From Euptelea pleiosperma (lineage: Eukaryota > Streptophyta > Magnoliopsida > Ranunculales > Eupteleaceae): a stretch of 64,000 nucleotides of DNA. Position numbers and translations under genes: made by a program. Below are positions 33,144 to 45,738 of this stretch, in pieces (within the stretch, counting starts at the first letter, position 1; each line of letters starts with the position of its first letter). Where the stretch lies: contig CM068540.1 of the NCBI GenBank assembly GCA_035048495.1, positions 7,610,829 to 7,674,828 of the forward strand, given 5' to 3'. Under the pieces are notes generated by a model that saw only the letters and a program-made list of their open reading frames with translations, was not told the origin of the DNA and searched no databases.

Positions 33144-34589
33144 TCGTTTTGTATTAATTCTTTAGAATTCAAAACCTCGTCGTTCTCTCACTAGTTTTAC
33201 GGAAATGCCACCACCCCCCATCATCTTCCATAATGATGGAACCCCGCCACATCTCCTTTATTATTGTGTTTGTTGGTCGTTTTGCAGTTATTATTACTAT
33301 ATTACCTATCAGACCTCCCTCGTGACCAGAGAGAGACAGAGAGACAGAGAGCCGATGTGAACATCAATGTGTGCCCTGGTTGGTAGGTGCTGATTTGCAG
33401 AGATTGGCAAGGGAGATGTGAGCAATTGATTATAAAACCCTGCCATGAAGTCCATGATTCATACTCACATGATCAATCATGAACCAGATTATCCTCCATC
33501 ACTTTGTCTTTAATTGGTAGGACCCAGTAGTTGAAGCATGCAAGTAACACATGAAGCTGTCTGTCCACCGTGAAATCTGCACTCTTTACGTTTCTGATTC
33601 TACGAGTGTCAAAGTGATTAACATAATCAACCGTCTCTTTGTGTGGTGGGTTAATAACAATCTTAGATTTTGGTTCTTAATTGAGACATTAGTATGACAA
33701 GTAAACCACAAAGGCTTCTCATGACAGGGTCCCCATCACTGATTCAACGGTTCCTCTTTCTCTCTCTTTGTCTCTCTCTCTTTATCTCTCTCTAAACATT
33801 ATTGTAAATTGCAGCTTTACTTTTGGGTGCCGTCGTCTCTCTTTATTGATCGTCACATTAAAGAAATCTCTAATTGAAGCAAAAAATATTAATCAAAAGA
33901 TGCATTTAAGGAAACAAAGATTTTAGATTTTTCAAGAAATAGTTACTTTGTGAGACTTTTGAGAGCAACAATTTTTTTTTGATCAAGTAACCCTCTGATT
34001 TTAATGACATGAAAATTATATATACATTTACACATCAAAAGCATAGAATTAATATAAGCCTAAGTCAAGTCAAGAATCAAATCTAATTAATATATTCATC
34101 AAACCAAATGACTAAGTATCCAAGTAAAATCAATCTATGAAAATATTTATGTCTATCCCACAAAATATAACAAGTTATAGAGTCAAAAATAATTCAAAAA
34201 CATTAAACAAATTTAAGTCTTGAAGTCAAAATGGCACTGTTAGAAGGTCATGAAGAAATCCATTCATTGCCAAGCATAAGATTTTCGAGTCATGCACTAT
34301 CATCAACATGATTTGTATCTTGATTATCATCTTCATCACTATCAAACTCAGCAAGCTCGTCACTGTTGTCTTCAGGAAGTTCTCTAACTTCTCAAGATCG
34401 ATTGGTTCTCTATTTCTCTTTTCAAGATCATCAACATTAGCCATCATCATTGTATTCATTCGGATGTAGACCAAGTTCTCCAGCATTTTTCATGATGACT
34501 TGTTCCTCTTCTTTGTTTATATTGCTTCAAATGCACTTTAATTGTAGTGATTCAATTTTTTAATTATTAATTATTAGTTAATAATTAAT
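33144..34589. other. Unassigned DNA with simple repeats
   Basis: GA and CT microsatellites at about 33330-33350 and 33755-33795. The minus strand at 34226-34486 encodes acidic stretches in more than one frame, possibly a decayed transposon protein, not identified. Confidence 0.3.
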
Positions 34590-36118
34590 TATTTATATTT
34601 ATTACTAATGTCTTATTACTGTTGGTTTGGGTCATATTTGTTGGAGTGGGCTCCCAGAGTCATTTTATGGACCTTTTAGATATTTTTATTGTCCAGTTTG
34701 GAGCTCAGTTGATACCCATGGACCTTAGGCCTATTTTTAGCCCATTATTGGACCTAAATTAGGGTTTCTAACCCTTCTTTTATAAGCCTAAGTGAAATAG
34801 TTGAAAATCACTTTTTCACAAATCCTTAAACCTAATTTATATTCTCTCTTCTTTTCTCATCTCACTCTCTAAAGCCCAAGGTTTGGAAAAATCCTCTGTT
34901 CTTGGTATAATCTCTTGTAACCTTGGATTAGCGATCACAGCAAGTAAATACTTCATTAATCATTTTTATTTTCTATATGTTGATTATTATTCTATGTATT
35001 TTGTTAATAGATGAGCATGATTAGGGTTTTGAACCATTATGTAAATATGTGGTTATGGTTTGATTTATTATATGTGAGTATGATCATGTTTTTTCCTTAT
35101 TTTTCCTATTTTTCTATTGGTTAATTTGTATGCTAAGTTTCTTTGAGCCATGATCTACATAGTATATGTTCCCAAATCAATTTTCTTGTATGTTTCATAA
35201 AAACTAGAGTTCGTATAGATTCTAACGCACTTTGAATTCATATTTTTTGAGTTAAATAAAATTATTGGCGAATCTCGCAAGTTCTATAATTTTTCTCTGT
35301 CTGAGTAGACGGGTCGACCGATTTGAATATTAGGTCGACTGGTTTGGGTGACGGGTAGACCGGTTTAGGTGCATGTCAAACAAGTCGACCGGTCTTGTAG
35401 ACGGTTCGACCAATCTCTGTGAGTGTCAGGGGGGTTGACTGGTCTCTATCAGTGTCAGGGGGCACATCAGTCTATTAGACGGGTCGACCAGTCTAATAGA
35501 AACTCGTAGAAAGGATCTATCTTCTCTTCTATGTTATGTTAGTGTACATCCTGTAAAGCATACTTTTAAGACTATTTCAGATAGAGCATACTTCAAATTA
35601 CGTGTATCTGCTAGAATACACCCTATGTTATATCTATTAAAGTATTATGATATTGTTATACATCTCTTAAATATGATCACGTGATACGTTAACTATGGAT
35701 TATGTAAAATGTGTAAAGTATACTATTTACTAAGTTCTTGATGTATTTTGACATGTCATGCCTGTGTTGAACATGTTTATTATTTATGAGTTATGAATCA
35801 TGTGAATTATTATGACGCATGATTTTTCAACTGTTATGACATTATTTATCATGGAGAATATAATATATGATTTAAGTTAAACATACTTATATTTGTAGGG
35901 TTTATCAGAAGTGTTGCTTCATATAAGCACTTCTAATGGGTTCTTGGGCAGTTTATTGAACTCTAAATAACAAGTTTTGTAGGTTTATCCAAGGTACTAC
36001 TTTGTATAAACACTTCTAATAGGTCCTTGGGTGGTTTGTCGAACCCTAAATAGCAAGTAGGGTACAAGGAGAAGCCATTGGGTGCAAAACCCTAAATCGT
36101 CAATGATTACGTGAAGGC
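34590..36118 (+). repeat. LTR-like piece with GGTCGACC array
   Basis: A CCTTCTTTTATAAGCC box at about 34775 is followed by a leader-like stretch, and the piece holds a GGTCGACCGGT array (35311-35500) and a tandem pair containing CACTTCTAAT (about 35905-36060). This resembles a gypsy (Tekay-like) LTR. The right edge meets truncated copia-2 RT at about 36120. Termini were not found, so the call is tentative. Confidence 0.4.
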
Positions 36119-36147
36119 TTAGAAAGAAGTTCAATTCACCTTCATGC

Positions 36148-36342
36148 TCATCTCGAATTCAGATTTAATAACTTGAGTGAATTCCAAAGCATACTTTCAG
36201 TAGTTGAGTCAAACATTATATCGTCAACATATATCTGAGATATCAATACTCCATTATCTCTTTTCTTGAGAAGCAAAGTTTTATCAATTATTTCTCTTCT
36301 AAATCTATTTTCTAATAAAAATTGAGTTAATCTTTCGTACAA
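36148..36342 (-). pseudogene. Copia-2 RT, YVDD segment
   Basis: The minus strand reads YERLTQFLLENRFRR and ISQIYVDDIMFDSTTES, holding the catalytic YVDD of copia reverse transcriptase. Similarity fades after about 36120, where the element is cut. Confidence 0.8.
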
Positions 36343-36402
36343 GCTCTAAGAGCTTATTTCAACTCATATAAGGTTTTCTTAAGCCTATAAATATGATTAT
36401 TT

Positions 36403-36669
36403 TTATGTAAGGTCTTCAAATCCCTTCAGTGGCTCTACATAAACTTCTTCTGGAATTTCATTTAAAAATGTACTCTTAACATCCATTTGATAGAGTTTAA
36501 AATTTAAAACACATGCTAATGTAAAGAAAATCCTAATAGATTCTAATCTAACTATCGAGACAAAAGTCTGATCAAAATCAATGTCTTCTACTTGAGAGTA
36601 TCCTTGAGCTACCAATCTAGCTTTGCTTTTAGTTATTACACCATTCTCATCAAGTTTATTCTTAAACAT
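36403..36669 (-). pseudogene. Copia-2 RT, N-terminal segment
   Basis: The minus strand reads KARLVAQGYSQVEDIDFDQT and LYQMDVKSTFLN, the N-terminal half of the copia RT domain. QMDVKSxFLN holds the first catalytic Asp of the polymerase triad and is typical of Tork/SIRE elements. Interrupted by stops on both sides. Confidence 0.8.
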
Positions 36670-37842
36670 TCATTTTATTCATATTATACTTTTATCCGAC
36701 GGTCTAGGAGTTAGGAACCAAACATTATTCTTCTTAAATTGATTTATTTATCTGTGCATAGCATTTATCCAATGTTCATCTAGAAGAGCTTCATTAATAT
36801 TTTGAAGTTCAAATTTGGAGGAAAAATATAAATGACTAGATATGTTCTCTAATTGTCTTCTAGTCCGCACACCACAATCTTTATTTTCAATAATCTCTGA
36901 TGAATGATGATTTTTAATAAATTTAAATACTTTAGTCTTATCTTGGATGGGGGTGTGTCGTTCAACCTATTCCAAAACTTCAGGTTCTTCACAATTATCT
37001 TCATTATCATCCATTTTTAATTTTTTTATCATTGACAATCACATTCACTTATTTTTTTATGATTAAAGTTCTTTTATTGAAGATCCTGTAGGCTCTACTT
37101 CTAGTAGAATATCCTATAAAAATACATTCATCACTTGTAGAGTCAAACTTTTCAAGATTTTCTCTATCTCTAAGCATGTAGCATTTACAACTTAACATTT
37201 AATTTGTTTGACTCCATTCCAAATCTCATAGGCTGTCTGCAAAGTTTCGATTCTAAGATAGACAGGGTTGATCATATAATATGCAGTATTGATGGCTTCA
37301 ACCCACAAATTTTCTATAAGATCTTTGCTAGTGAGTAAGATCCTTTATATTTTCTCAAGAGTCCTATTTTTCCTCTCAACTACCACATTCTGCTGTGGTG
37401 TCTTAGTTGCAGAGAATTCATGCTTAATCCCATTTTTCTCATAATACTCTGAACTTATGATTATCGAATTCTCTTCCATTGTCACTTCTAATCCTACGAA
37501 TAGACAATCTCTTATCATTTTACACTCTCTTACAAATTTTCTTTAATTCCTAGTACTTCAAATTTTTCTCTCATAAAGACTACCCAAGTAAATCTAGAAA
37601 ATCGTCAACTATATTCAAGAAATATCTTTTTCCTCAAAGACTTTCTATCCTATTAGATCCAACAAGATTCATATGTAACAATTCTAGAATTTTAGAGGTT
37701 ATAATATTCTTAACATTTTTATGTGGGCTTCTAACTTGTTTTTTTTTTAAACATGAGCCACAAATAGTTTGATAATTTTTATTCAATTTTTGGACTCCTC
37801 TAATTAATTATTTCTTACTAATCTTAGTTAAGTTTTTGAAAA

Positions 37843-38037
37843 TTATGTTTCCAAGTCTTCTTGGTGCCAAAGTTCGATTTCATTTGTTTGTGCTATGTTA
37901 CACTTAATTGAATCACCAATTTCAATGCCATAGCAATTATTAGAAGTTCTATTTCTTTGAATGATTACTTTATTAGACTTCTTGTCTATGATTTTACATT
38001 TTTCTTTAGAAAACTTGCATATGTGGTCTTTATACAA
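37843..38037 (-). pseudogene. Copia-2 gag-pre-integrase domain
   Basis: The minus strand reads NRTSNNCYGIEIGDSIKCNI and ELWHQEDLET; copia elements have a conserved NCY motif and LWHxRLGH at this place. The zinc-binding end is degraded by a frameshift. Confidence 0.7.
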
Positions 38038-39048
38038 ATTTGTCTAATACTTAGAAGGTTATATTTTAAATATCCACAGACAACACATTCTCAATCTTAG
38101 GTATTTCTAGATCTTGAATAATTCATCTACCAATTATTTTAGCAATATTACCATCATCAAAAATAACATCACCATCTTGGCAGTCATCAAAAGAACAGAA
38201 ATGAGACATTTCTCTAGTCATGTGTCTGGAACATCCATTATCTAGATACCACTTAGAGGTTTCATTAGCAATTAAGGCAGTCTAGAGAACCAAACATTTT
38301 TCTTTCTTTTCTAGCCCAACTTCTTGTAGATGATTTATTATTGATTTTTTTGTTGATTAGATTCAATTTTAGAGAGTTATCATTATCTTCTTTTTTGGAT
38401 CTAGCTCTAGCATTTAAAGCAACTACTTTGAACAAATAGTTATTTTTCTTTATTTTATTTTTTGGTTTCTTCCAAAATCTGTAGATTTTTTATTCTTTCC
38501 CTTTTATTTTTCTTAGAAATTCTAACTTCTTTTTAAGAATAAGAGAGTTATATTTCATATGTCCAAAATGTCTACAGTATTGACAAATGATATTCAGCTT
38601 TCATATTATATATTTTGGGTTGAAACCATTGTAGCTTTTACAAATACAGTATTAGAGTTAAATTTTGTAGAAGATTTTCATTATATCCAAGTTCTCTCCT
38701 ATCATTGTTTGCTTTTCCCATGGTTAGTATATTTTCAAGTCTAAAATTTTCTTATGTCATGTTTCTAATCAAGGTTCCATTCTTGACTTCTAATTCATTA
38801 TTTTCGAGCCTTAACTTATCATTCTCACTTTTAAGTACTTGTTCTTTACTAAAAATTTATATCACTTTATTATTTTTATCCTTCACTATTTAATATAGAT
38901 TTTCTAATTCAGTCTTTAGTGAGGTATTTTCATAACTTAATTCCGTTATTTTCTTTTTCAAAGATCACAAGATTTTTGCCAAATTTAAATTTTCTTCATA
39001 TAGATTGTTAAAAGCTTTCTGAATATTTTCTTCACCCACATAATCACT

Positions 39049-39561
39049 TTAGTCAGTTTCAAGTTCGACTTTATTTTTGTTTGAGTGATGATTTTCCATT
39101 AGATTAGCAATGGTCATTAAAGCTCTAACATTAGATGAATATCCGACATCACTAGATGTGTTCATTTCTGTATTGAATTCTTCATTATCTATATCCCAAG
39201 CAGCAACCTTCATATAGCTTTGGTTTTTTTCTTTCTTAATGTTGTTGGGACAATCAATAGAGATATGACCATAACCTCTGCATCTATAACATTGAATTTC
39301 ATCTTTGTTATTGTCTCCATTTTTGTATTTATTAATTCTTTCAAAAGGCTTTTTATTCCTTTCCACAAAATTTTTCTTATCTTTGTTTCTGATTTCTTTA
39401 GCAAAAAAGGGCAACTTCTTATTCAAGGTTATTAGACCCATCAGAGTCAATTTTTTTTTTTCTCTCATTTGCTTCTGAGAGGTTTTTAAAGCTAATCCTC
39501 TTTTCTTTAGTGTTTGAAGTTTTAATTCAAATGTTTGGATTGAACCTATTAGTTTTTCCAA
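39049..39561 (-). pseudogene. Copia-2 gag C-terminal part with CCHC knuckle
   Basis: A 170-residue minus-strand frame. An intact zinc knuckle CYRCRGYGHISIDC (C-x2-C-x4-H-x4-C) lies near residue 95, preceded by a Lys-rich linker and followed by an acidic Ser/Thr-rich tail, as in Tork/SIRE gag. It is separated by a frameshift from the N-terminal part at 39740-40186. Confidence 0.8.
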
Positions 39562-39739
39562 ATTTTATTAGGTCAATATTTTTACTTTCTTCAATAGTCG
39601 TTATCTTAGGGTGAAACCTATTAGACAATGATCTTAGAATTTTCTTAACAATTTTTGGTTTTGGGATAGCTTCACCAAGACCCCACATGGAATTGATTAT
39701 TTCACTTAGCTAAATGTAGAAGTCTGTGAAAGTTTCATC

Positions 39740-40186
39740 CTAAGTCATTCTTATGATTTCAAATTGTGTTGTAAGCATCTGAAGTTTGGATACCTTGATT
39801 GAATTAGTTCCCTTATGGGTCATTTTCAGAATGTTCCATGCTTGTTTCGAAGTTTCACATGCAATTATTCTTTTGAACTCAGCAAGAGATAAAGCATAAC
39901 GTATAGCATTTAGAGCTTTGTTATTGTAGGTATATGCTTTCTTATCTCCTATATTCCATTCTATTTTAGTCTTAACAGTAATGGTAGTTAAATCCCTAAT
40001 AATAGTTGCAACAGTAGGGGATGTCCATCCCAGTTCCACTGATTCCCAAATTTGTTCATCAAGTGATTTCAGGAAGATCCTCATTCTAGCCTTCCAATAG
40101 ACATTGTTAGTACCATTGAATAGAGAAGGTCTAGACACAAAGAATCCCTCTTGACTCATAGTTATTCCAAATGAACTAAGGATCAC
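39740..40186 (-). pseudogene. Copia-2 gag N-terminal part (UBN2)
   Basis: A 148-residue minus-strand frame that begins near MSQEGFFVSRPSLFNGTNNV and YWKARMRIFL, the conserved start of copia gag, and runs to KVSKLQMLTTQFEIIRM in the gag_UBN2 domain. It starts about 35 bases after the primer site, as expected. Confidence 0.82.
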
Positions 40187-40220
40187 ACTCGGGTTGTTAA
40201 ACCCTCTCAGAGTGATTTAT

Positions 40221-40232
40221 GCTCTGATACCA
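40221..40232 (-). other. Copia-2 primer binding site (tRNA-iMet)
   Basis: The minus strand reads TGGTATCAGAGC, the exact tRNA-iMet complement used by copia elements, two bases from the LTR edge at 40235. Confidence 0.88.
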
Positions 40233-40234
40233 AT

Positions 40235-40651
40235 TGAAATTATTTTTCAATTACCACAATATGTCCTAGAAGGGGGTGAATAGGATAATTTAAATTTAAT
40301 GATCACACAATGCGAAAAAAGATCAAACAACCAAAATTATATCCTCTACAGAACAAAGTGAGACGTATATGAGACAAGTTACGAAATAATCACAATCACA
40401 CAAGATAATGATTTATAGTGGTTCGGTGACTTCACACCTACATCTACTTTTTAATATTCCATACTAGTAATATATTATTCTTTCAATCATGCAATACAAT
40501 ATATCCAATTGAACAAGATAATAATCAACCAAGCAATTACTTAGTTTATACTAACGAGAACTTCTTGCCCACCTAAAGAGTTAGCTTAGGCCAATAGAAT
40601 TAGAGGAACAAATTTTCTCACGACACGAGAATCACTTCTCGCGTCACCTAG
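40235..40651 (-). repeat. Copia-2 5' LTR, part 1 of 3
   Basis: The LTR begins TGAAATTATTTTTC and carries CCTAGAAGGGGGTGAATAGG like copia-1. It stops at the CCTAG duplication where the Tat element is inserted and resumes at 59516/59521, and again at 62075. Confidence 0.85.
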
Positions 40652-42589
40652 TGTTGACAGTGAAATGTGGATCATTTCGAAAATCATGACCAAGGGACGC
40701 GAAAACTGACAGTCAGAGTCAAAGTCAACCGCGCGACAGTAGACAAATCAGAGCAGAGGACTTGGATAAGACATTTTACTGGGGATCTAATCATATACGG
40801 TTGTGTAGAAGATGAGAGTACACACCGTATTCAGTCAGAATTAGCACAACTCGTGTGGATTTCAAGAAAATGAAGGCAGCCAATTTTGGGCAGAACCAAC
40901 CCAAATCATCAGGAAGTAACTACATACGATTGTGTAAGACATAGGGATACACAACCGTATGCCATCAGATTTGTCAGATCGGGGCCAGATTTTTGCATAA
41001 AGGGCATGCCTCGTTTATGAGCCAACCATCCACAGATCAGAGAAAGTAAATAGATACGGTTGCATAGAAGGATAGCTACACAACCGTATGGAGTCAGATC
41101 TGGAAGATCTACGGCCGATAGTGAGATAGAGGGGACATGCCATTTTCCTCTAGATGCATGCAAGATCTTAAAAATCTAACTACATTCGGTTGTGTAGGAC
41201 ATCTTCTTACATAACCGTATGCCTTCACTTTCCTAGAAATACACCTCATCTCATCAGAAAAGCACCCATGCCCTTTTCCTCGAGATCCGCATAGTGGAGA
41301 AGAAAACTAGTCACATACGGTTGTATAGAACCTCCTCCTACACAACCATATGCAATTACATTTCCAAAAATACCCCTCATGTTCCCAGAAGAGCACCCAT
41401 GTCCTTTTCCTTGAGATTCGTGCATGGGATCCAAAAAATAGCCATATACGATTGTGTAGAACCTCCTCCTACACAACCATATGTAGTTACATTTGCAGGA
41501 AGTCTTCTCATTTTTTCAGAGAAGCCACATGCCATTTTCCTCAAAATGCGTGCAGAATCTGCCAGAATTGGTGGCATATGATTATGTAGCACTATTGACT
41601 ACATAATTGTATGTGATTACTTTTTTAAAGATTGTTTGTATTTATTCATTAATTCGAGCATTTTTCCTTATAAAGGTGAGCTGCAACATGTGCAGACCCC
41701 TTCCCAAAACTCTATAAATAGAGGACTCTAGGGGATAGAAAAAGGGATTTGATCATTTATTTTTCAATCAGGCTTATACTCTGTCGAAATTCATCAAGAA
41801 TTTGGCTCGGTGTTTTCCTTAAATTTGTGAGTAATTTACCGAAGAAATACAAAATCTCAAGTTTAGATTTCTTGAGCAATCTTGTCTAAAAGGTAATCCC
41901 CATTGCACTGCACCGGATAGATGTTCATCTTCTAAGGACTTTATGCCGGGTTACCACACGATTGATGATTGAACGACACATTTCCATCTCAAGGGGAAGG
42001 GATTGAGGCATAAGAACAAGCCTATCCTTTATAGGTCCGATGGATCCCATTCAGGGTAGAAAAATAGCTAAGAATCCGGCATATAAGTGTTATTGAGACC
42101 GGGAGATCCTCTCCCTTGATTAAATAATATAAAAAGATAAAGAACGGATATTTGGAACCAAGGATTAATTAAAGAACTAATTGAATCACACCCCTTTTGA
42201 GATCTTGAAGAGAGGATGAATCTAGTTAGCAGTATTGAAACCGTTGGATGCACTTTGGACATTCTCTAATTCCTCAGTTTGACAGACTGAGGGACCCATT
42301 CAGCAAGATTAAATTAAGATTACCTTCTTGGGGAATGATGAATTGCAAGCGCCATAAATTTAACCAGCCTCTCGCTAATAATTGAATGGACTAATAAAGA
42401 CTACCCATACACCGAGGACCTCAGAAATGACACCCGATAATGGGAAGACCATTCCCCCCAACACACGACTGATTTAGATTCCAGGAGAACGAACACCTAT
42501 TGTCACATCAATCCCTGAAACTATAGCCACACAACAACACACACAACATCACCGTTCCTAGTTCAGTCGCAACCAAAATGCCCCCAACA
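40652..42589 (+). repeat. Tat element 5' LTR
   Basis: 1938 bp, starting TGTTGACAGTG and ending CCCCCAACA. TATA box CTATAAATAG at about 41712-41721, so U3 is about 1.06 kb. U3 is filled by a seven-unit repeat of about 131 bp, each unit with a hairpin (40792-41613). R/U5 follows. Confidence 0.93.
40792..41613. repeat. Seven 131-bp hairpin modules in 5' LTR
   Basis: Inverted pairs of the form CATACGGTTGTGTAG / CTACACAACCGTATG, about 39 bases each with a 9-10 base loop, begin at 40792, 40923, 41052, 41183, 41314, 41445 and 41575. The intervals are 129-131 bases. Sequence between them is also repeated (for example CATGCCATTTTCCTCGA), so the whole is a degenerate tandem array. Confidence 0.9.
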
Positions 42590-42592
42590 ATA

Positions 42593-42608
42593 TGGCACCG
42601 CCGCTGGG
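42593..42608 (+). other. Tat primer binding site (tRNA-Asp-like)
   Basis: TGGCACCGCCGCTGGG, three bases after the LTR, matches the usual gypsy TGGCGCCGTCGCCGGG complement of tRNA-Asp with three changes. Confidence 0.65.
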
Positions 42609-43510
42609 TCTGTGCCCCTTGTTCTTTACTTCAATCCCTTCGACCAAGGGACGGGGCGCTTTTTGCACCGATTTTTGATGAACGGATTCTTGAATAATGT
42701 TATGTCTGACGTGTATACATCATTTAATCTAGCGAACGATTAATGCATTCCATTTTTCCCACTATAAAGACGCATTTTCATTAATTTGACATATCCATGT
42801 CACATATCCCATAATCTATTATACAAGAAGCATGTGAATTAAGGTTGCTTGAAAACTAATAATGAAATAATCAATTAAATCAGCGACGGTAAGAAAATGC
42901 GAATCCACGTGGGATCTAGTACCCGCGGGACTCGTGTTTCTTTACCCTCCGAACCTGCTCAATTGTAACATTGCCCCGACATCCAAAAGGGTTAACATTG
43001 GATAGAGGGGATTAATTGTATCAATAAGAGGTTCTTTAAACCTCCATTAATCATCTCTTTTTCATTGTTGTTTTAAAATCGGATTTCATGTTTATTTCGC
43101 TCCTTTTAGTGAGGTAACGTAACCCCATGTGTTAAATTCTGAAAGGGCTTTTATTTTCATAAAGGAATGGTTTTAATATTTTGTAATAAACTAATCTCTT
43201 TGAAAATATTTTGCCACAAAAGTTGCTATGTTTTAAATAAATAAAAAGAGGTGAATTTTACTCCTGTTTAAAAAATATAGGCTTAAAGCCATTCCAAGAT
43301 GGAAGTTTTTTCCTATATCTATACCTCAATGTTTTGAAAAATGGCCCTTTGGGTAACGTACACATGGGGGCTGCACTATTTCACGTCTTTTTTCGCCCTT
43401 ACGCTCTGTTCTTCAAAATACCTCTAAGATCAGACATTTTCTTAAAACATGTATAATCTACCCTATTAAAGGCTTTCTTTTCTTTCATGAATTTGTGGAC
43501 TTAAGGCACA
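42609..43510 (+). other. Tat leader, non-coding
   Basis: AT-rich untranslated leader between primer site and gag. No extra ORF1, as found in Ogre elements, can be read. Confidence 0.6.
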
Positions 43511-45599
43511 TGCCTGACCAAGACTGGGTTGGTTTGAGTACCGGGGAAGTCCTCAGAAAGGCAGTAGAACTGCAAGAGCAGGCAATTCTAACTCGTTATA
43601 ATTTCAGGCTTTTGGCTTGTATCGACAGCCTTTTGCGACAGTATCAAGAACTTATGGATTAGGACCCACCAGACCACCAACATACAGAGATGGAACAACT
43701 CCGATAGGAAGTGGGGCGACTTTCTGCTCAGATGGAAAAATCATTAGGGAAAGGACTTATGGAAGGGCCCTCAGTGGAAGAACTGGACTCTCATCGGGTG
43801 GTGAGAGACGAGAATGTAGCCCTCAAGGACCAATTGAGGGACCTCCGTGACCAATTTTGACAAATGAGGGATGAACAAGTTCCCCTGCCCCAGAGAGCCC
43901 AAACTTCAACAGCAGCCCCAGCTAATCGTGAGATTGGACAAGGGAGTGACACCACTATGGATCATACCCAGCTCCGTGAATATGTTTACCATATTCTATA
44001 CTAGAGAGACCTGACTCTGGGGCCTTCCAGCCCTAAGGGTGTCTTTACGCCTAACATCTCTCAGCAGCCGTACCCAGCTGGTTTTATTGTCCCTACTTTT
44101 ACACCATACGATGGGACCACTGATCCCGTAGAGCACTTGGTGCGATACGAGTTTCAGCGCGGAGAGCATTCTATGAACCTGCTGTTAATGGCCAAGATGT
44201 TCCCGGTATCCCTTAAGGGGACAACATTTTCATGGTTTGTAAGCATCACCCCTCACAGTGTATCAGCTGGGAACAGTTGAAGAGAGCATTCCACCAGAAG
44301 TTTCAGGCCCGCAAGAAGATCTTTACTTTGGAAAACCTCCGGAACTGCCAGCAGAATCCCGGTCAGTCATTAACGACCTATCTCGATAATTTTGAGAAGG
44401 AAGCAGGAAAGATAGCGGAAGCTATCAGTGACAGCTCTATCATGGACGCCTTCATTCGAGGCTCCGATTTTATCTTCCAGAAGAACTTGATCCTCTATGG
44501 TGCTCCTTCCTTGTGTGTAATCCATAACAGCATCAGTTTCATCAATCACGATCACAACGTGAGAAACCCGGCTCATTTCATGCATACGGTAGAGAGGGTA
44601 GAGCAGAGACGATCGAAAGTGAACCATTTTGTAGGCCGACAGCTAGGCCGCCCTTTCCCACTAAAATTAAACTTTGACTACAGGAAGACAGAGAGATTTT
44701 TAACTGGCTCATGGCAACCAATCAACTCATCCTCCCCCCTTCAAATTATACAGCCCGACCAGCCAACCACAGGCCCGACGACAGATGGTGTGCCTTCTGT
44801 CACAGCGTCACCCACAATACCCAGAGTTGCTTCAAGCTACAAGACACCATCCATCAGAAGATTTCCACGGGTGCACTACAAGCCCAACCTAGGGAGGGAC
44901 CAACTTAGGGAGTAGGCAATAAACCCCCGAGCCTGGGGCAACGCCCGGATGGCTAGTCACACCTACTTGTGCCCAGACAATTACTGGTTGGGGGACGAGC
45001 GGGACCTTGTCTCTCTTTTTTAGGAGCATGGCCCTCAAAGTTATTTTGCAGGAGCTATCTCGCATGAAAATGTTACAGAAGAGCAATTGTTTAAGACATT
45101 GGTGGTACAGACTAGCATGATTAGGAGATCCTTGGATGATCTTGTGAGTAGGGATTCTGCCACACTCATTGATCCGCCTACAGAGGAGACCGAACAGAGT
45201 AGAACCCCTACGATTCCTACAGAAGGTATACCATACCCACAGTGGGTCGAAAGAGAGAAGAAACACTTGGAACAAATAAACAAGCTATGAGTGCAGGCCG
45301 CAGAGCTCACTCGTGAGAAACCAAAGGCACGTGCCCTGTACGACATAGTGGCACACCAAAAGAAAATCCCTGCCATGATGTCCATCTTCAAGGTCTTAAA
45401 ATTCTCCCCTAGGACGAAGCTGGCCCTCGAGGTGGCTATTGCCGAGGCGGCTTTGGAAAGGGGAGAGCACGAAGTTTTCTTTACTTGTGCCTCGCGACGT
45501 GAGCCTGGGAATGGTCCTACAAGTAATCCCCTGCTCTCCTTAGAGTCGGCTCGCACCACCGTTTCAAAGAGAGGGAAAGAGCCATTTGCCGAAGTTTAG
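43511..45599 (+). pseudogene. Tat gag, broken
   Basis: The first ATG of the frame is 43511 (MPDQDWVGLSTGEVLRKAVE). A Glu/Leu-rich coiled-coil-like N-terminus follows, then the retrotransposon gag domain: PYDGTTDPVEHLVRYEF, KGTTFSWF, WEQLKRAFHQKFQARKK, LTTYLDNFEKEAGKI. A CCHC knuckle CAFCHSVTHNTQSC lies near 44785-44826. In-frame stops appear at about 43658, 43709, 43858 and 44001, and a one-base frameshift lies within 44245-44275. Gag would coat and package the RNA. The part from 44900 to 45599 is the gag-protease linker. Confidence 0.82.
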
Positions 45600-45738
45600 A
45601 CATCAGAGGGAATGAGTGACCCGGGGCTGGTAGGAACATCCTAGACCCCCGACGAAGTCTTTGCCGCTTCTCAATTCTCGCAGTCGATGGGGTATTCTCC
45701 ACCTGCGATAACCTTCACAGACGTAGACATGGTCTGCC

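Larger units (their letters stand above)
36120..40234 (-). mobile_element. Copia-2 internal region, truncated in RT
   Basis: A minus-strand Ty1/copia element of the Tork/SIRE type: primer site 40221-40232, gag 40.19-39.05 kb, pre-integrase 38.0-37.84 kb, integrase remains about 37.7-37.1 kb, RT 36.67-36.12 kb. Sequence stops inside RT, without RNase H or 3' LTR. Numerous stops make it inactive. Its 5' LTR is split by the Tat element and again by a solo LTR. Confidence 0.8.

Noticed and set aside
34226..34486. Acidic minus-strand protein
   Set aside because: Frames switch repeatedly and no domain is recognisable; left as unassigned decayed DNA.
40792..41613. tRNA or snoRNA cluster suggested by repeated hairpins
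   Set aside because: No cloverleaf, no Pol III boxes, and all seven lie in U3 of an LTR with identical spacing.
43617..43850. Separate small + strand gene in the gag region
   Set aside because: Gag is readable in another frame here despite stops; this frame is its shadow.
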